From: Halegenticoccus tardaugens
GTDB taxonomy: Archaea; Halobacteriota; Halobacteria; Halobacteriales; Haloferacaceae
Length of the DNA stretch: 64,000 bases
Direction: 5' to 3'
NCBI RefSeq assembly: GCF_004116405.1
Contig: NZ_SDIC01000006.1
Span: 124,001 to 188,000 of the forward strand
Position 1 is the stretch's first letter; every line of letters starts with the position of its first letter. Positions 58,369-64,000 of this stretch are shown here, one piece after another. The position numbers and the translations under genes are program-made. The notes below the pieces were generated by a model. That model did no database searches, was not told where the DNA came from, and saw only the letters and a program-made list of their open reading frames with translations.

Positions 58369-58956
58369 ATGTACGTCCGCGATGCGAAAAACCGAGACGA
58401 GGTCTGGTTACTGGACCACATCGAGGCCATGGGGCTCGACGACGCCGCCTTCCGCTCCCGGGACTACGTCATCGCGGTCGACGAGGAGACGAACGAGCGG
58501 GCGGGCTTCGGGCGGATTCGCGTCCACAAGACGGACGACGGCGATCTGTGCGAGCTGACGGGCGTCGGCGTCCTCGAGGAGTGGCGCGGCCAGGGCGTCG
58601 GCGCGCACGTGGTCGAACGGCTCGTCCACGAGGCCGGGGATCAGGGGTTCGAAACGGTGTACGCGCTCACGGACGGGGCCGAGTACCTCGCGCAGTTCGG
58701 CTTCGAGCCGGTCGAGACGGACGCTCTCCCGGAGAAGATCCGCGACAGGCTGGCGACGAAGCGCGACGAGGTGGGCGAGGAGGTCGTCGGGACGGCGCTC
58801 GACGCGGCGGAGTTCTCCATGCCGCCGCGGTTCCGCGAGGCGTTCAAGAACGCCGCGCCCGCCGCAGGCGACGGCGAATCCGAGGTCGAGGAGACGGCCG
58901 AGGACTTCGGCATCGACCCGGACACGGCGACGTACAAGTACGACACCGGGCGGTGA
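58369..58956 (+). CDS. GNAT-family N-acetyltransferase
   Basis: A 195-residue acetyl-CoA-dependent acyltransferase. YVRDAKNRDEVWLLDHIEAMGLDDAAFRSRDYVIAVDEETNERAGFGRIRV is the N-terminal strand set, LTGVGVLEEWRGQGVGAHVVERLVHEAGDQGFETVYALT is motif A with the R/Q-x-x-G-x-G/A pyrophosphate loop. A C-terminal acidic, probably flexible extension follows from residue 155. The acceptor is unknown. The stop codon falls in the first unit of a 25-bp tandem repeat. Confidence 0.88.
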   Translation: MYVRDAKNRDEVWLLDHIEAMGLDDAAFRSRDYVIAVDEETNERAGFGRIRVHKTDDGDLCELTGVGVLEEWRGQGVGAHVVERLVHEAGDQGFETVYALTDGAEYLAQFGFEPVETDALPEKIRDRLATKRDEVGEEVVGTALDAAEFSMPPRFREAFKNAAPAAGDGESEVEETAEDFGIDPDTATYKYDTGR

Positions 58957-59019
58957 GTCGAACGTGTTCACCGGGCGGTGAGTCGGTCACGTTCGCCGGA
59001 CGGTGAGTCGGACCCGTTC
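58945..59019. repeat. Three 25-bp tandem repeats across the GNAT stop codon
   Basis: Three 25-nt units start at 58945, 58970 and 58995, each of the form RCCGGRCGGTGAGTCG followed by a variable 4-6 nt and GTTC. The first contains the GNAT stop (TGA) and the last overlaps the end of the opposite small membrane-protein gene. Length 25 is not a multiple of three, so each added unit changes the frame downstream of the stop. Confidence 0.7.
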
Positions 59020-59281
59020 AGGTCCGGCCTTCCAGGAAGTCGGTGCTGAAGACGATCCACGCCAGCACCGAGCAGAAGAGAATCGGCGGAAGGATCGCGA
59101 AGGCCCAGAGGGGTTCGATCCCCCAGAACAGGAGCAACACGACGTCCGCGAGGCCGATCGCGAGGAAGGGGAGCACCGCGAGGAACGCCCGCTTGCGGTT
59201 TCGGCCTCCCTCCTCCCCCAGCGGTCCCCGATCGCCCGAGCTGGCTGTCTCCGAATCGCCCTCGGTCGTACTCGCGGCCAT
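59018..59281 (-). CDS. Small two-helix membrane protein
   Basis: An 87-residue protein with an acidic Ser/Thr-rich N-terminus, two hydrophobic segments (AFLAVLPFLAIGLADVVLLLFW and LWAFAILPPILFCSVLAWIVF) and a short tail. The ATG at 59281 is taken over one slightly upstream (59290) because it begins the more natural MAASTTEG start. It lies 37 nt after the gene at 59319 on the same strand; the pair may be cotranscribed. Function unknown. Confidence 0.7.
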   Translation of the reverse strand: MAASTTEGDSETASSGDRGPLGEEGGRNRKRAFLAVLPFLAIGLADVVLLLFWGIEPLWAFAILPPILFCSVLAWIVFSTDFLEGRT

Positions 59282-59318
59282 ACCCCTCATCGGAGCCGCC
59301 GACTAAAAAGCGACCCGC

Positions 59319-59573
59319 TTACGCTCGGTTTTCGAGCGTCGACGCGTACTCCACGGCGACGAACAGCGCTCCGAGCGTGAACAGCGCGAGGAGGCCCGCG
59401 TACAGCGCCACCGCCGTCGGCGTCGCCGGGAGGGCGACGCCGCCCAGCACCTCGATCTCGGCCATCCGTTCGCCGCTGTTGGCCCCCACGAAGAGGCCGA
59501 CCACGCCGGAGAGGATCACCGTGACCGCCCCGAGCGCGAGCATGATCCGCCGGCCGCGCAGTCCGTCGCTCAC
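59319..59573 (-). CDS. Small two-helix membrane protein
   Basis: An 84-residue protein with two hydrophobic helices (IMLALGAVTVILSGVVGLFVGA and VALYAGLLALFTLGALFVAVEYAS) and an external-type polar loop (NSGERMAEIEVLGGVALPATP). It is the first of two small membrane genes read leftward. I do not recognise its function; the pattern is typical of conserved haloarchaeal proteins of unknown role. Confidence 0.7.
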   Translation of the reverse strand: MSDGLRGRRIMLALGAVTVILSGVVGLFVGANSGERMAEIEVLGGVALPATPTAVALYAGLLALFTLGALFVAVEYASTLENRA

Positions 59574-59642
59574 GGGTGCGACTGGGCGGCGGACGCTATA
59601 GACTCTTTCCGTCGCCGGTTTCGCCCCTCCCGCGAGCCGGGG

Positions 59643-59650
59643 CTTATAAG
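59643..59650 (+). promoter_or_regulatory. TATA-like box for cdd
   Basis: CTTATAAG ends 24 nt before the ATG at 59675. A leaderless cdd transcript is expected. Confidence 0.5.
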
Positions 59651-59674
59651 CGCCCGCTCGCGGTACCGTCGGAC

Positions 59675-60085
59675 ATGCCCGACGACCTCGTTCGACAGGC
59701 CCGAGAAGCGCTCGACGACGCGTACGTTCCGTACTCCGAGTACCGCGTCGGCGCGGCCCTTCGCGCGGCCGACGGTTCGGTCTTCGTCGGCTGCAACATC
59801 GAGAACGCGAACTACAGCAACAGCCTCCACGCCGAGGAGGTGGCCCTCGCGGAGGCGGTGAAGAACGGGCACACGGCGTTCGACCGCATCGCCGTCACCT
59901 CGGGCGCGCGCGACGGCGTGACGCCGTGCGGGATGTGCCGGCAGACGCTCGCGGAGTTCTGCGACGACGACTTCCTCGTCGTCTGTGACGAGGGGGGCGA
60001 GGAGACGACCGAGTACGCGCTCGGCGAACTGCTCCCGAACACCATCTCGCTCGACACCCTCGACGAGGCGAAGCGACGGCGGTGA
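59675..60085 (+). CDS. cdd: Cytidine deaminase
   Basis: A 136-residue enzyme that deaminates cytidine and deoxycytidine to uridine forms in pyrimidine salvage. It has the substrate loop FVGCNIENANYSNSLHAEEVALAEA, where His-Ala-Glu gives a zinc ligand and the proton shuttle, and PCGMCRQTLAEF with the two zinc-binding cysteines. Length equals the homotetrameric family. It lies 41 nt before uridine phosphorylase on the same strand, forming a salvage pair. Confidence 0.95.
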   Translation: MPDDLVRQAREALDDAYVPYSEYRVGAALRAADGSVFVGCNIENANYSNSLHAEEVALAEAVKNGHTAFDRIAVTSGARDGVTPCGMCRQTLAEFCDDDFLVVCDEGGEETTEYALGELLPNTISLDTLDEAKRRR

Positions 60086-60094
60086 ACGACGGGA

Positions 60095-60103
60095 ACTATA
60101 TTA
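60095..60103 (+). promoter_or_regulatory. TATA-like box for udp
   Basis: ACTATATTA ends 23 nt before the ATG at 60127. It suggests that udp has its own promoter in addition to read-through from cdd. Confidence 0.5.
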
Positions 60104-60126
60104 GTGCGCGCGAGCGGAGCGTCCGT

Positions 60127-60957
60127 ATGACCGGCGACAGCGAGGACCCGAGCGACGAGGTCCAGTACCACGTCGACGTCGGATCCGACGAGGTCGCGGA
60201 GAGCGTTCTCCTCCCCGGCAACCCGGAGCGCGTCGACAAGATCACCGCCCTCTGGGACGACCACGAGGAGGTCGCCCGACACCGCGAGTACCGGACCGCG
60301 ACGGGCAGCTACGACGGCCGGCCGATCTCGGTCACGTCGACCGGCATCGGCGGTCCGTCGGCGGCGATCGCCGTGGAGGAACTGGCGCGCGTCGGCGCGG
60401 ACATCTTCGTCCGCGTCGGATCCTGCGGGGCGATCCAGCCCGAGATGGACGTGGGCGACCTCGTCATCACCTCGGGGGCGGTCAGACAGGAGGGGACGAG
60501 CGACGAGTACGTCCGCGAGGACTACCCGGCCGTCGCCCACCACGAGGTCGTCTCGGCGCTCGTCGCCGCGGCCGAGCGCCTCGGCCACGAGTACCACGTC
60601 GGCCTGACGATGAGCGCGGATAGCTTCTACGCCGGGCAGGGCAGGCCGGGTCTCGGGGGGTTCCGCGCGGCGGGCAGCGAGGATCTCGTCGCGGAGCTGC
60701 GGGCGGCGAACGTGAAGAACATCGAGATGGAAGCGAGCGCGATCCTGACGATCGCGAACGTCTACGGCCTCCGCGCGGGCGCGGTCTGCTCCGTCTACGC
60801 CAACCGCGTCACCGGGGAGTTCCGGACGGCGGGCGAATCGAAGGCGGCGGAGACGGCGAGCCTCGCCGTCGCGCTGCTCGCTCGGATGGACGAGAAAAAG
60901 CGCGAGGCGGGCGTCGAGCACTGGCACGCCGGCCTCTCGCTGGACGGCGACGAATAG
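60127..60957 (+). CDS. udp: Uridine phosphorylase
   Basis: A 276-residue NP-I family nucleoside phosphorylase that splits uridine to uracil and ribose-1-phosphate. YHVDVGSDEVAESVLLPGNPERVDKI supplies the phosphate Gly and Arg, TGIGGPSAAIAVEELARVGADIFVRVGSCGAIQPEM the core, and NVKNIEMEASAILTIA the ribose-binding Glu-Met-Glu. It fits behind cytidine deaminase in the same pathway. The start is set by the TATA-like box at 60095 and by the usual family N-terminus. Confidence 0.93.
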   Translation: MTGDSEDPSDEVQYHVDVGSDEVAESVLLPGNPERVDKITALWDDHEEVARHREYRTATGSYDGRPISVTSTGIGGPSAAIAVEELARVGADIFVRVGSCGAIQPEMDVGDLVITSGAVRQEGTSDEYVREDYPAVAHHEVVSALVAAAERLGHEYHVGLTMSADSFYAGQGRPGLGGFRAAGSEDLVAELRAANVKNIEMEASAILTIANVYGLRAGAVCSVYANRVTGEFRTAGESKAAETASLAVALLARMDEKKREAGVEHWHAGLSLDGDE

Positions 60958-61070
60958 CGCCCGTCGGGACCCCCTCGGATCCGACGTCCGAGCGCTTATG
61001 CACCGTGGCGTGGTATCGCCTCGCAAGGAGCCGCGTCGAATCGGAAGCGGCGGCGCGGCGGGGGGACGAT

Positions 61071-61499
61071 GTGTTCACACGGGTTCTCATTCCGACGGAC
61101 GGCGGCCGAACGGCCGAGCGAGCGACCGAGACCGGATTGGAGATCGCGGCGAGACACGGCGCGTCGGTCGACGCGCTGTTCGTCGTCGAGAGCGGGGAGG
61201 GCTGGGACTTCTCGATCGAACAAAACGAGCGCGTCGGCGAACGAGCCGTCGAGGAGATCGCGGCGCGGGCCGCGGAGATCGGCGTCCCGGTACGCAAATC
61301 GTTTCGGTACGGAACGCCCCACGAGGAGATCCTCGAGTACGCCGCCGACCACGGGGTCGATCTCGTCGTGATGGGTTCGCACGGCAGGCGGGGAGTCGGC
61401 AGGTTCGTCCACGCCGGGAGCGTCGCCGAGCGGGTGCTTCGCGGGGCGACCGTCCCCGTCCTCGTCGTGCGACACGAACGCCGCTCGACGGAACGGTAG
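61071..61499 (+). CDS. Universal stress protein (UspA family)
   Basis: A 142-residue USP with the ATP-binding type motif: VLIPTDGGRTAERATETGLEIAARHGASVDALFVVES at the N-terminus and VVMGSHGRRGVGRFVHAGSVAERVLRGATVPVLVV at the C-terminus (G-2x-G-9x-G-S/T). Such proteins bind ATP and accumulate under stress. A GTG at 61071 is taken as start because it precedes the first strand directly; longer Arg/Ser-rich extensions look non-coding. It is a single gene. Confidence 0.87.
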   Translation: MFTRVLIPTDGGRTAERATETGLEIAARHGASVDALFVVESGEGWDFSIEQNERVGERAVEEIAARAAEIGVPVRKSFRYGTPHEEILEYAADHGVDLVVMGSHGRRGVGRFVHAGSVAERVLRGATVPVLVVRHERRSTER

Positions 61500-61615
61500 C
61501 GACGTTCGACGGCACGCCGTCCGCGTCTCCCGCGTTCGAAATCCGAACGATTGTCGGGGACGAAAGTCGTGTCCGTTTCAAAGCCCTCTTATCGGAGGAC
61601 TTCGGAGTACGGCGT

Positions 61616-62797
61616 ATGCCTAAGCAGGTCGTCGTTCTCGGCGCAGGTTACGCCGGGACGGGTGCGGTGAAGGCGTTCGAAGCGGAGATAGACGAGGGTG
61701 AAGCCGAACTCACGTGGGTCTCCGAGCACGACTACCACCTCGTCCTCCACGAGGCTCACCGCGCGATCCGCGACCCGAGCGTCGAGTCGAAGATCGCCCT
61801 CCCGATAGACGACATCAAATCCCCCGGGACCGACTTTCTGAAGGGGTACGTCGAGAACGTCGACACCGACGAGCGCGTGGTCGAACTCGACGACGGCCGG
61901 ACGGTCGAGTACGACGTCCTCCTCGTCGCACTCGGCAGCGCGACCGCTTTCTACGGAATCGACGGTCTTCGCGAGCACTCGCTCACGCTGAAGAGCCTCG
62001 ACGACGCGCGCGAGGTCCACGAGGAGGTCAAAGGCGCGGCGCGGGCCGCCTCGCGGAGCGACCCGGCACAGATCCTCGTCGGCGGTGCCGGTCTCTCCGG
62101 CATCCAGGCCGCGGGCGAGATCGCGGAGTACCGCGACAAACACCGCGCGCCGATCGAGATCAAACTCGTCGAGGGGCTCGAGGAGATCTTCCCCGGGCAG
62201 GATCCGGAGGTCCAGGGCGCGCTCCGAAAGCGGCTGCTCGAAAAGGACATCGAGATCCTCACCGGCGACTTCATCTCGAAAGTCGACGCCGAAACCGTCT
62301 ACCTCGGCGGCGGCGAGGACGAAGAACCGGACGAACTCGCGTACGACGTGCTCCTGTGGACCGGCGGCATCACCGGACAGGAGGAGATCGCCGAGGCGAA
62401 CGTCGACAAGGACGAACGGAGCAACCGCATCTTCGCGGAGTCCGACTTCCAGACGAGCGACGACCGCGTCTTCGCCATCGGCGACGCGGCGCTCGTCGAT
62501 CAGGGCGGCGAGACCGTCGCGCCGCCGACCGCCCAGGCCGCCTGGCAGGCCGCAGAAGTCGCCGGCGAGAACCTCGCCCGCGCCGTCCGCGGCGCGCCCC
62601 TCACGTCGTGGACCCACGAGGACAAGGGAACCGTCATCTCGGTCGGCGACAAGGCGGTCGCCCACGACGTGAAGGGGATCCCGATCAACACGTTCGGCGG
62701 CCCCGGCGCGAAGACGCTGAAGAAGGCCATCGCCGCCCGCTGGATCGCCGACGTCACCTCCGTCCGCCGGGCGTACGACGCCTGGGAGTACCTGTAA
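61616..62797 (+). CDS. Type II NADH dehydrogenase-like FAD oxidoreductase
   Basis: A 393-residue two-dinucleotide-binding flavoprotein of the NDH-2/pyridine-disulfide-like family. VVVLGAGYAGTGAVKAFEAE is the FAD motif, LVGGAGLSGIQAAGEIAEY the NADH motif, and VFAIGDAALVDQGGETVAPPTAQAAWQAAEV the late FAD contact typical of NDH-2. There is no CxxC. It would pass electrons from NADH to quinone at the membrane face without pumping ions, or act as a sulfide:quinone-like relative. An ATG at 61616 follows a TATA-like CTCTTATC by about 25 nt. Confidence 0.9.
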   Translation: MPKQVVVLGAGYAGTGAVKAFEAEIDEGEAELTWVSEHDYHLVLHEAHRAIRDPSVESKIALPIDDIKSPGTDFLKGYVENVDTDERVVELDDGRTVEYDVLLVALGSATAFYGIDGLREHSLTLKSLDDAREVHEEVKGAARAASRSDPAQILVGGAGLSGIQAAGEIAEYRDKHRAPIEIKLVEGLEEIFPGQDPEVQGALRKRLLEKDIEILTGDFISKVDAETVYLGGGEDEEPDELAYDVLLWTGGITGQEEIAEANVDKDERSNRIFAESDFQTSDDRVFAIGDAALVDQGGETVAPPTAQAAWQAAEVAGENLARAVRGAPLTSWTHEDKGTVISVGDKAVAHDVKGIPINTFGGPGAKTLKKAIAARWIADVTSVRRAYDAWEYL

Positions 62798-62988
62798 ACA
62801 CGTCGAGACGGCGTCGCTCGGTTCGACCGTCGCCGCGTCCGTCTCGACTCGTCATTCCGTCAACGGATATTGTTTCCGACGGGTACATCTCTGCTGCTAT
62901 GAGAAAATGCTAAATACCGTCTGATTCAGTTCTCACACCAGGGGCGAAACCGGCCGTCGGATCACGTCGCGTAAAAACCGCACAACCG

Positions 62989-63654
62989 ATGATTTCCGCC
63001 GAATTCCTCATAAAATTAGATCTGCTCAACGAATCGCTCGATCGAGCTTCGGACGTGACGCTCTCGATCGAATCGGGGCAGTTCCCGTTCGTCGGCGAGA
63101 AGAACTCCAAGCTGCTCGTCTGGGCGAGCGGGGGCGATCTCGATCGCTTCGAATCGAGCACGGAGGACGACCCGACCGTCATGGAAGTGACGCCGCTCGC
63201 GACGCGGGATTCGAAGCGGCTCTATCGGATCGACTTTCCGCGGGACGAACTGGAGTCGCTCTTCGACACCCTGTTTTACGATCACGACACGCTGCTCGTC
63301 GACGGCGTCATAACCGCCGACGGGTGGGACCTTCGGATGCGCGCGCTCGACAAATCCGCGATCTCGCGCGTCTACGACGAGTTGCAGGAACGCGGGCACG
63401 CGGTCCACTTCCACTCGATCCACTCGGAGTGCGACGATCACTCGGTCGACGCGAAACTATCCGAAGCGCAGTACGAAGCCCTCTCGGCCGCGTTCGAGCG
63501 GGGCTACTACGACGTCCCCCGGGAGACGAACCTCGAAGAGCTGGCCGAGGAGTTCCCCGTATCGAGTCAGGCGCTCTCCGAGCGCCTCCGTCGGGCGACG
63601 GCGGCCGTCCTCGAGGACGCGCTGGACGACGCCGCCGTGAACGCGGACGGGTGA
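62989..63654 (+). CDS. Bat-type HTH-10 transcription regulator
   Basis: A 221-residue regulator. Residues about 1-150 form a haloarchaeal sensor-like region (AEFLIKLDLLNESLDRASDVTLSIESGQF...). The C-terminal LSEAQYEALSAAFERGYYDVPRETNLEELAEEFPVSSQALSERLRRATAAVLEDAL is the bacterio-opsin-activator HTH-10 DNA-binding domain. The family includes Bat, which controls bacteriorhodopsin and carotenoid genes, but most paralogues have unknown targets. No GAF or PAS domain is present in this short version. Confidence 0.88.
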   Translation: MISAEFLIKLDLLNESLDRASDVTLSIESGQFPFVGEKNSKLLVWASGGDLDRFESSTEDDPTVMEVTPLATRDSKRLYRIDFPRDELESLFDTLFYDHDTLLVDGVITADGWDLRMRALDKSAISRVYDELQERGHAVHFHSIHSECDDHSVDAKLSEAQYEALSAAFERGYYDVPRETNLEELAEEFPVSSQALSERLRRATAAVLEDALDDAAVNADG

Positions 63655-63722
63655 TCACCTCGCCGTCGCTCGATCGGTACCGCTCGCGGCCGCGAAAAAT
63701 CGAGAGGAGAGACGGAGCCGAG

Positions 63723-64000
63723 TCAGTGCGCCGGTTCCTCCGCCGGTGCGACCATGTCCTCGATCCGGAGGATGAGGATGTTGCTGGTGTCGTCTTTGCC
63801 GTCGACGACGCCGTCGATGACGAGCTTCGAAAGCGGCGTCGGGCCGACGGTGACCTCGTCGCCCTCGTGGAAGTCGCGGACCGAGCCCTGCAGGTGAATC
63901 TCGGCCCGGCAGAGCTCTGGGTGGTGGACGCTGGAGAGGTCGATCTCCTCGACGTTCGCCCCGTCGACGGGCTCGCCGTCGTGAAACAACGGTACCGACG
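63723..64000 (-). CDS. Uncharacterised acidic protein, runs off the right edge
   Basis: The last 278 nt encode a leftward open frame (at least 88 residues). It reads ...SVPLFHDGEPVDGANVEEIDLSSVHHPELCRAEIHLQGSVRDFHEGDEVTVGPTPLSKLVIDGVVDGKDDTSNILILRIEDMV... and is open past base 64000, so the N-terminus is outside. The beta-rich pattern (DEVTVGPTPLSKLVIDGVVDG) suggests a small OB- or barrel-like domain. I do not recognise the family. Confidence 0.6.
   Translation of the reverse strand, partial: SVPLFHDGEPVDGANVEEIDLSSVHHPELCRAEIHLQGSVRDFHEGDEVTVGPTPLSKLVIDGVVDGKDDTSNILILRIEDMVAPAEEPAH

Noticed and set aside
58945-59019. Regular 25-bp repeats as a CRISPR array
   Set aside because: The units are contiguous with no spacers, overlap a stop codon and have no cas genes nearby.
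59107-59126. A GGTTCGATCCCC sequence like a tRNA T-arm
   Set aside because: It is inside the small membrane-protein gene. No acceptor, D or anticodon arms can be found at the right distances.

Overview
The window is a GC-rich chromosomal stretch of a halophilic archaeon (class Halobacteria). The evidence is a proteome that is acidic throughout (Asp/Glu-rich proteins, strong G/C third positions), twin-arginine signal peptides on exported proteins, many leaderless transcripts in which a TATA-like box sits about 25-30 nt before the start codon, and archaeal or haloarchaeal genes such as Dph2, a Bat-type HTH regulator, XPB/Bax1, a PAC2-family protein and DUF5800. No rRNA, tRNA, CRISPR array or intact insertion sequence was seen.

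Layout. 1-7.6 kb: the end of a metal P-type ATPase, an exported glucosaminidase-like protein with an SH3 domain, a YlbF-family protein, an esterase, a zinc ribbon, Dph2, an N-terminally short LOG-like protein, a GYD protein, a sirtuin and an UlaG-like metallo-hydrolase. 7.6-12 kb: a coiled-coil protein, a distant HisG-like protein, a small exporter-like membrane protein and an iron-box-controlled flavoprotein. 12.2-15.7 kb: a tyrosine recombinase coupled to a small DNA-binding-type protein with a strong palindromic operator, about 1.2 kb without genes, and a lower-GC HD-domain gene. This looks like a recombination-prone or acquired patch. 15.9-20.3 kb: epoxide hydrolase, a lipoprotein hydrolase, a CPA2 antiporter and an EamA transporter.

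20.4-25.1 kb is the most unusual region. Three copies of a TTTAGG-N4-CCTAAA box lie between a leftward glutamine-synthetase-like ligase plus MFS transporter and a rightward NIS siderophore synthetase. The same box precedes the flavoprotein at 10959. The ligase carries an in-frame amber codon. The synthetase carries a frameshift best explained by loss of one copy of a 5-bp tandem repeat, and it is preceded by a 21-codon ORF that may be the scar of a deleted gene. The locus appears to be an iron-regulated siderophore system that is decaying or wrongly assembled.

25.1-30.8 kb is a leftward operon: an atypical Nramp-fold transporter without the DPGN metal motif, HyuA, HyuB and an Asp/Glu-racemase/maleate-isomerase-type enzyme. 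It is probably an uptake and hydrolysis pathway for hydantoin, oxoproline or a related cyclic amide. Next comes a frameshifted ribbon-helix-helix regulator.

31.4-46 kb is mostly housekeeping: SRAP peptidase, RNase H-fold exonuclease, bactofilin-like protein, YchF, an aminotransferase, the XPB helicase and its nuclease partner Bax1, a split RNA m5C methyltransferase (catalytic and PUA-like genes overlapping by 4 nt), a PAC2-family protein and an exported glycerophosphodiesterase. 46.3-51.7 kb holds the Hsp70 system grpE-dnaK-dnaJ, interrupted by an ATP-grasp gene. Two hairpins follow dnaK. 51.7-64 kb: a YdjM-like membrane hydrolase, an acyl-CoA synthetase and a degenerate paralogue, a peroxiredoxin-like protein, an SDR, a short-chain fatty-acid transporter, a GNAT, paired small membrane proteins, cytidine deaminase with uridine phosphorylase (pyrimidine salvage), a universal stress protein, a type II NADH dehydrogenase, a Bat-type regulator and a gene that runs off the right edge.
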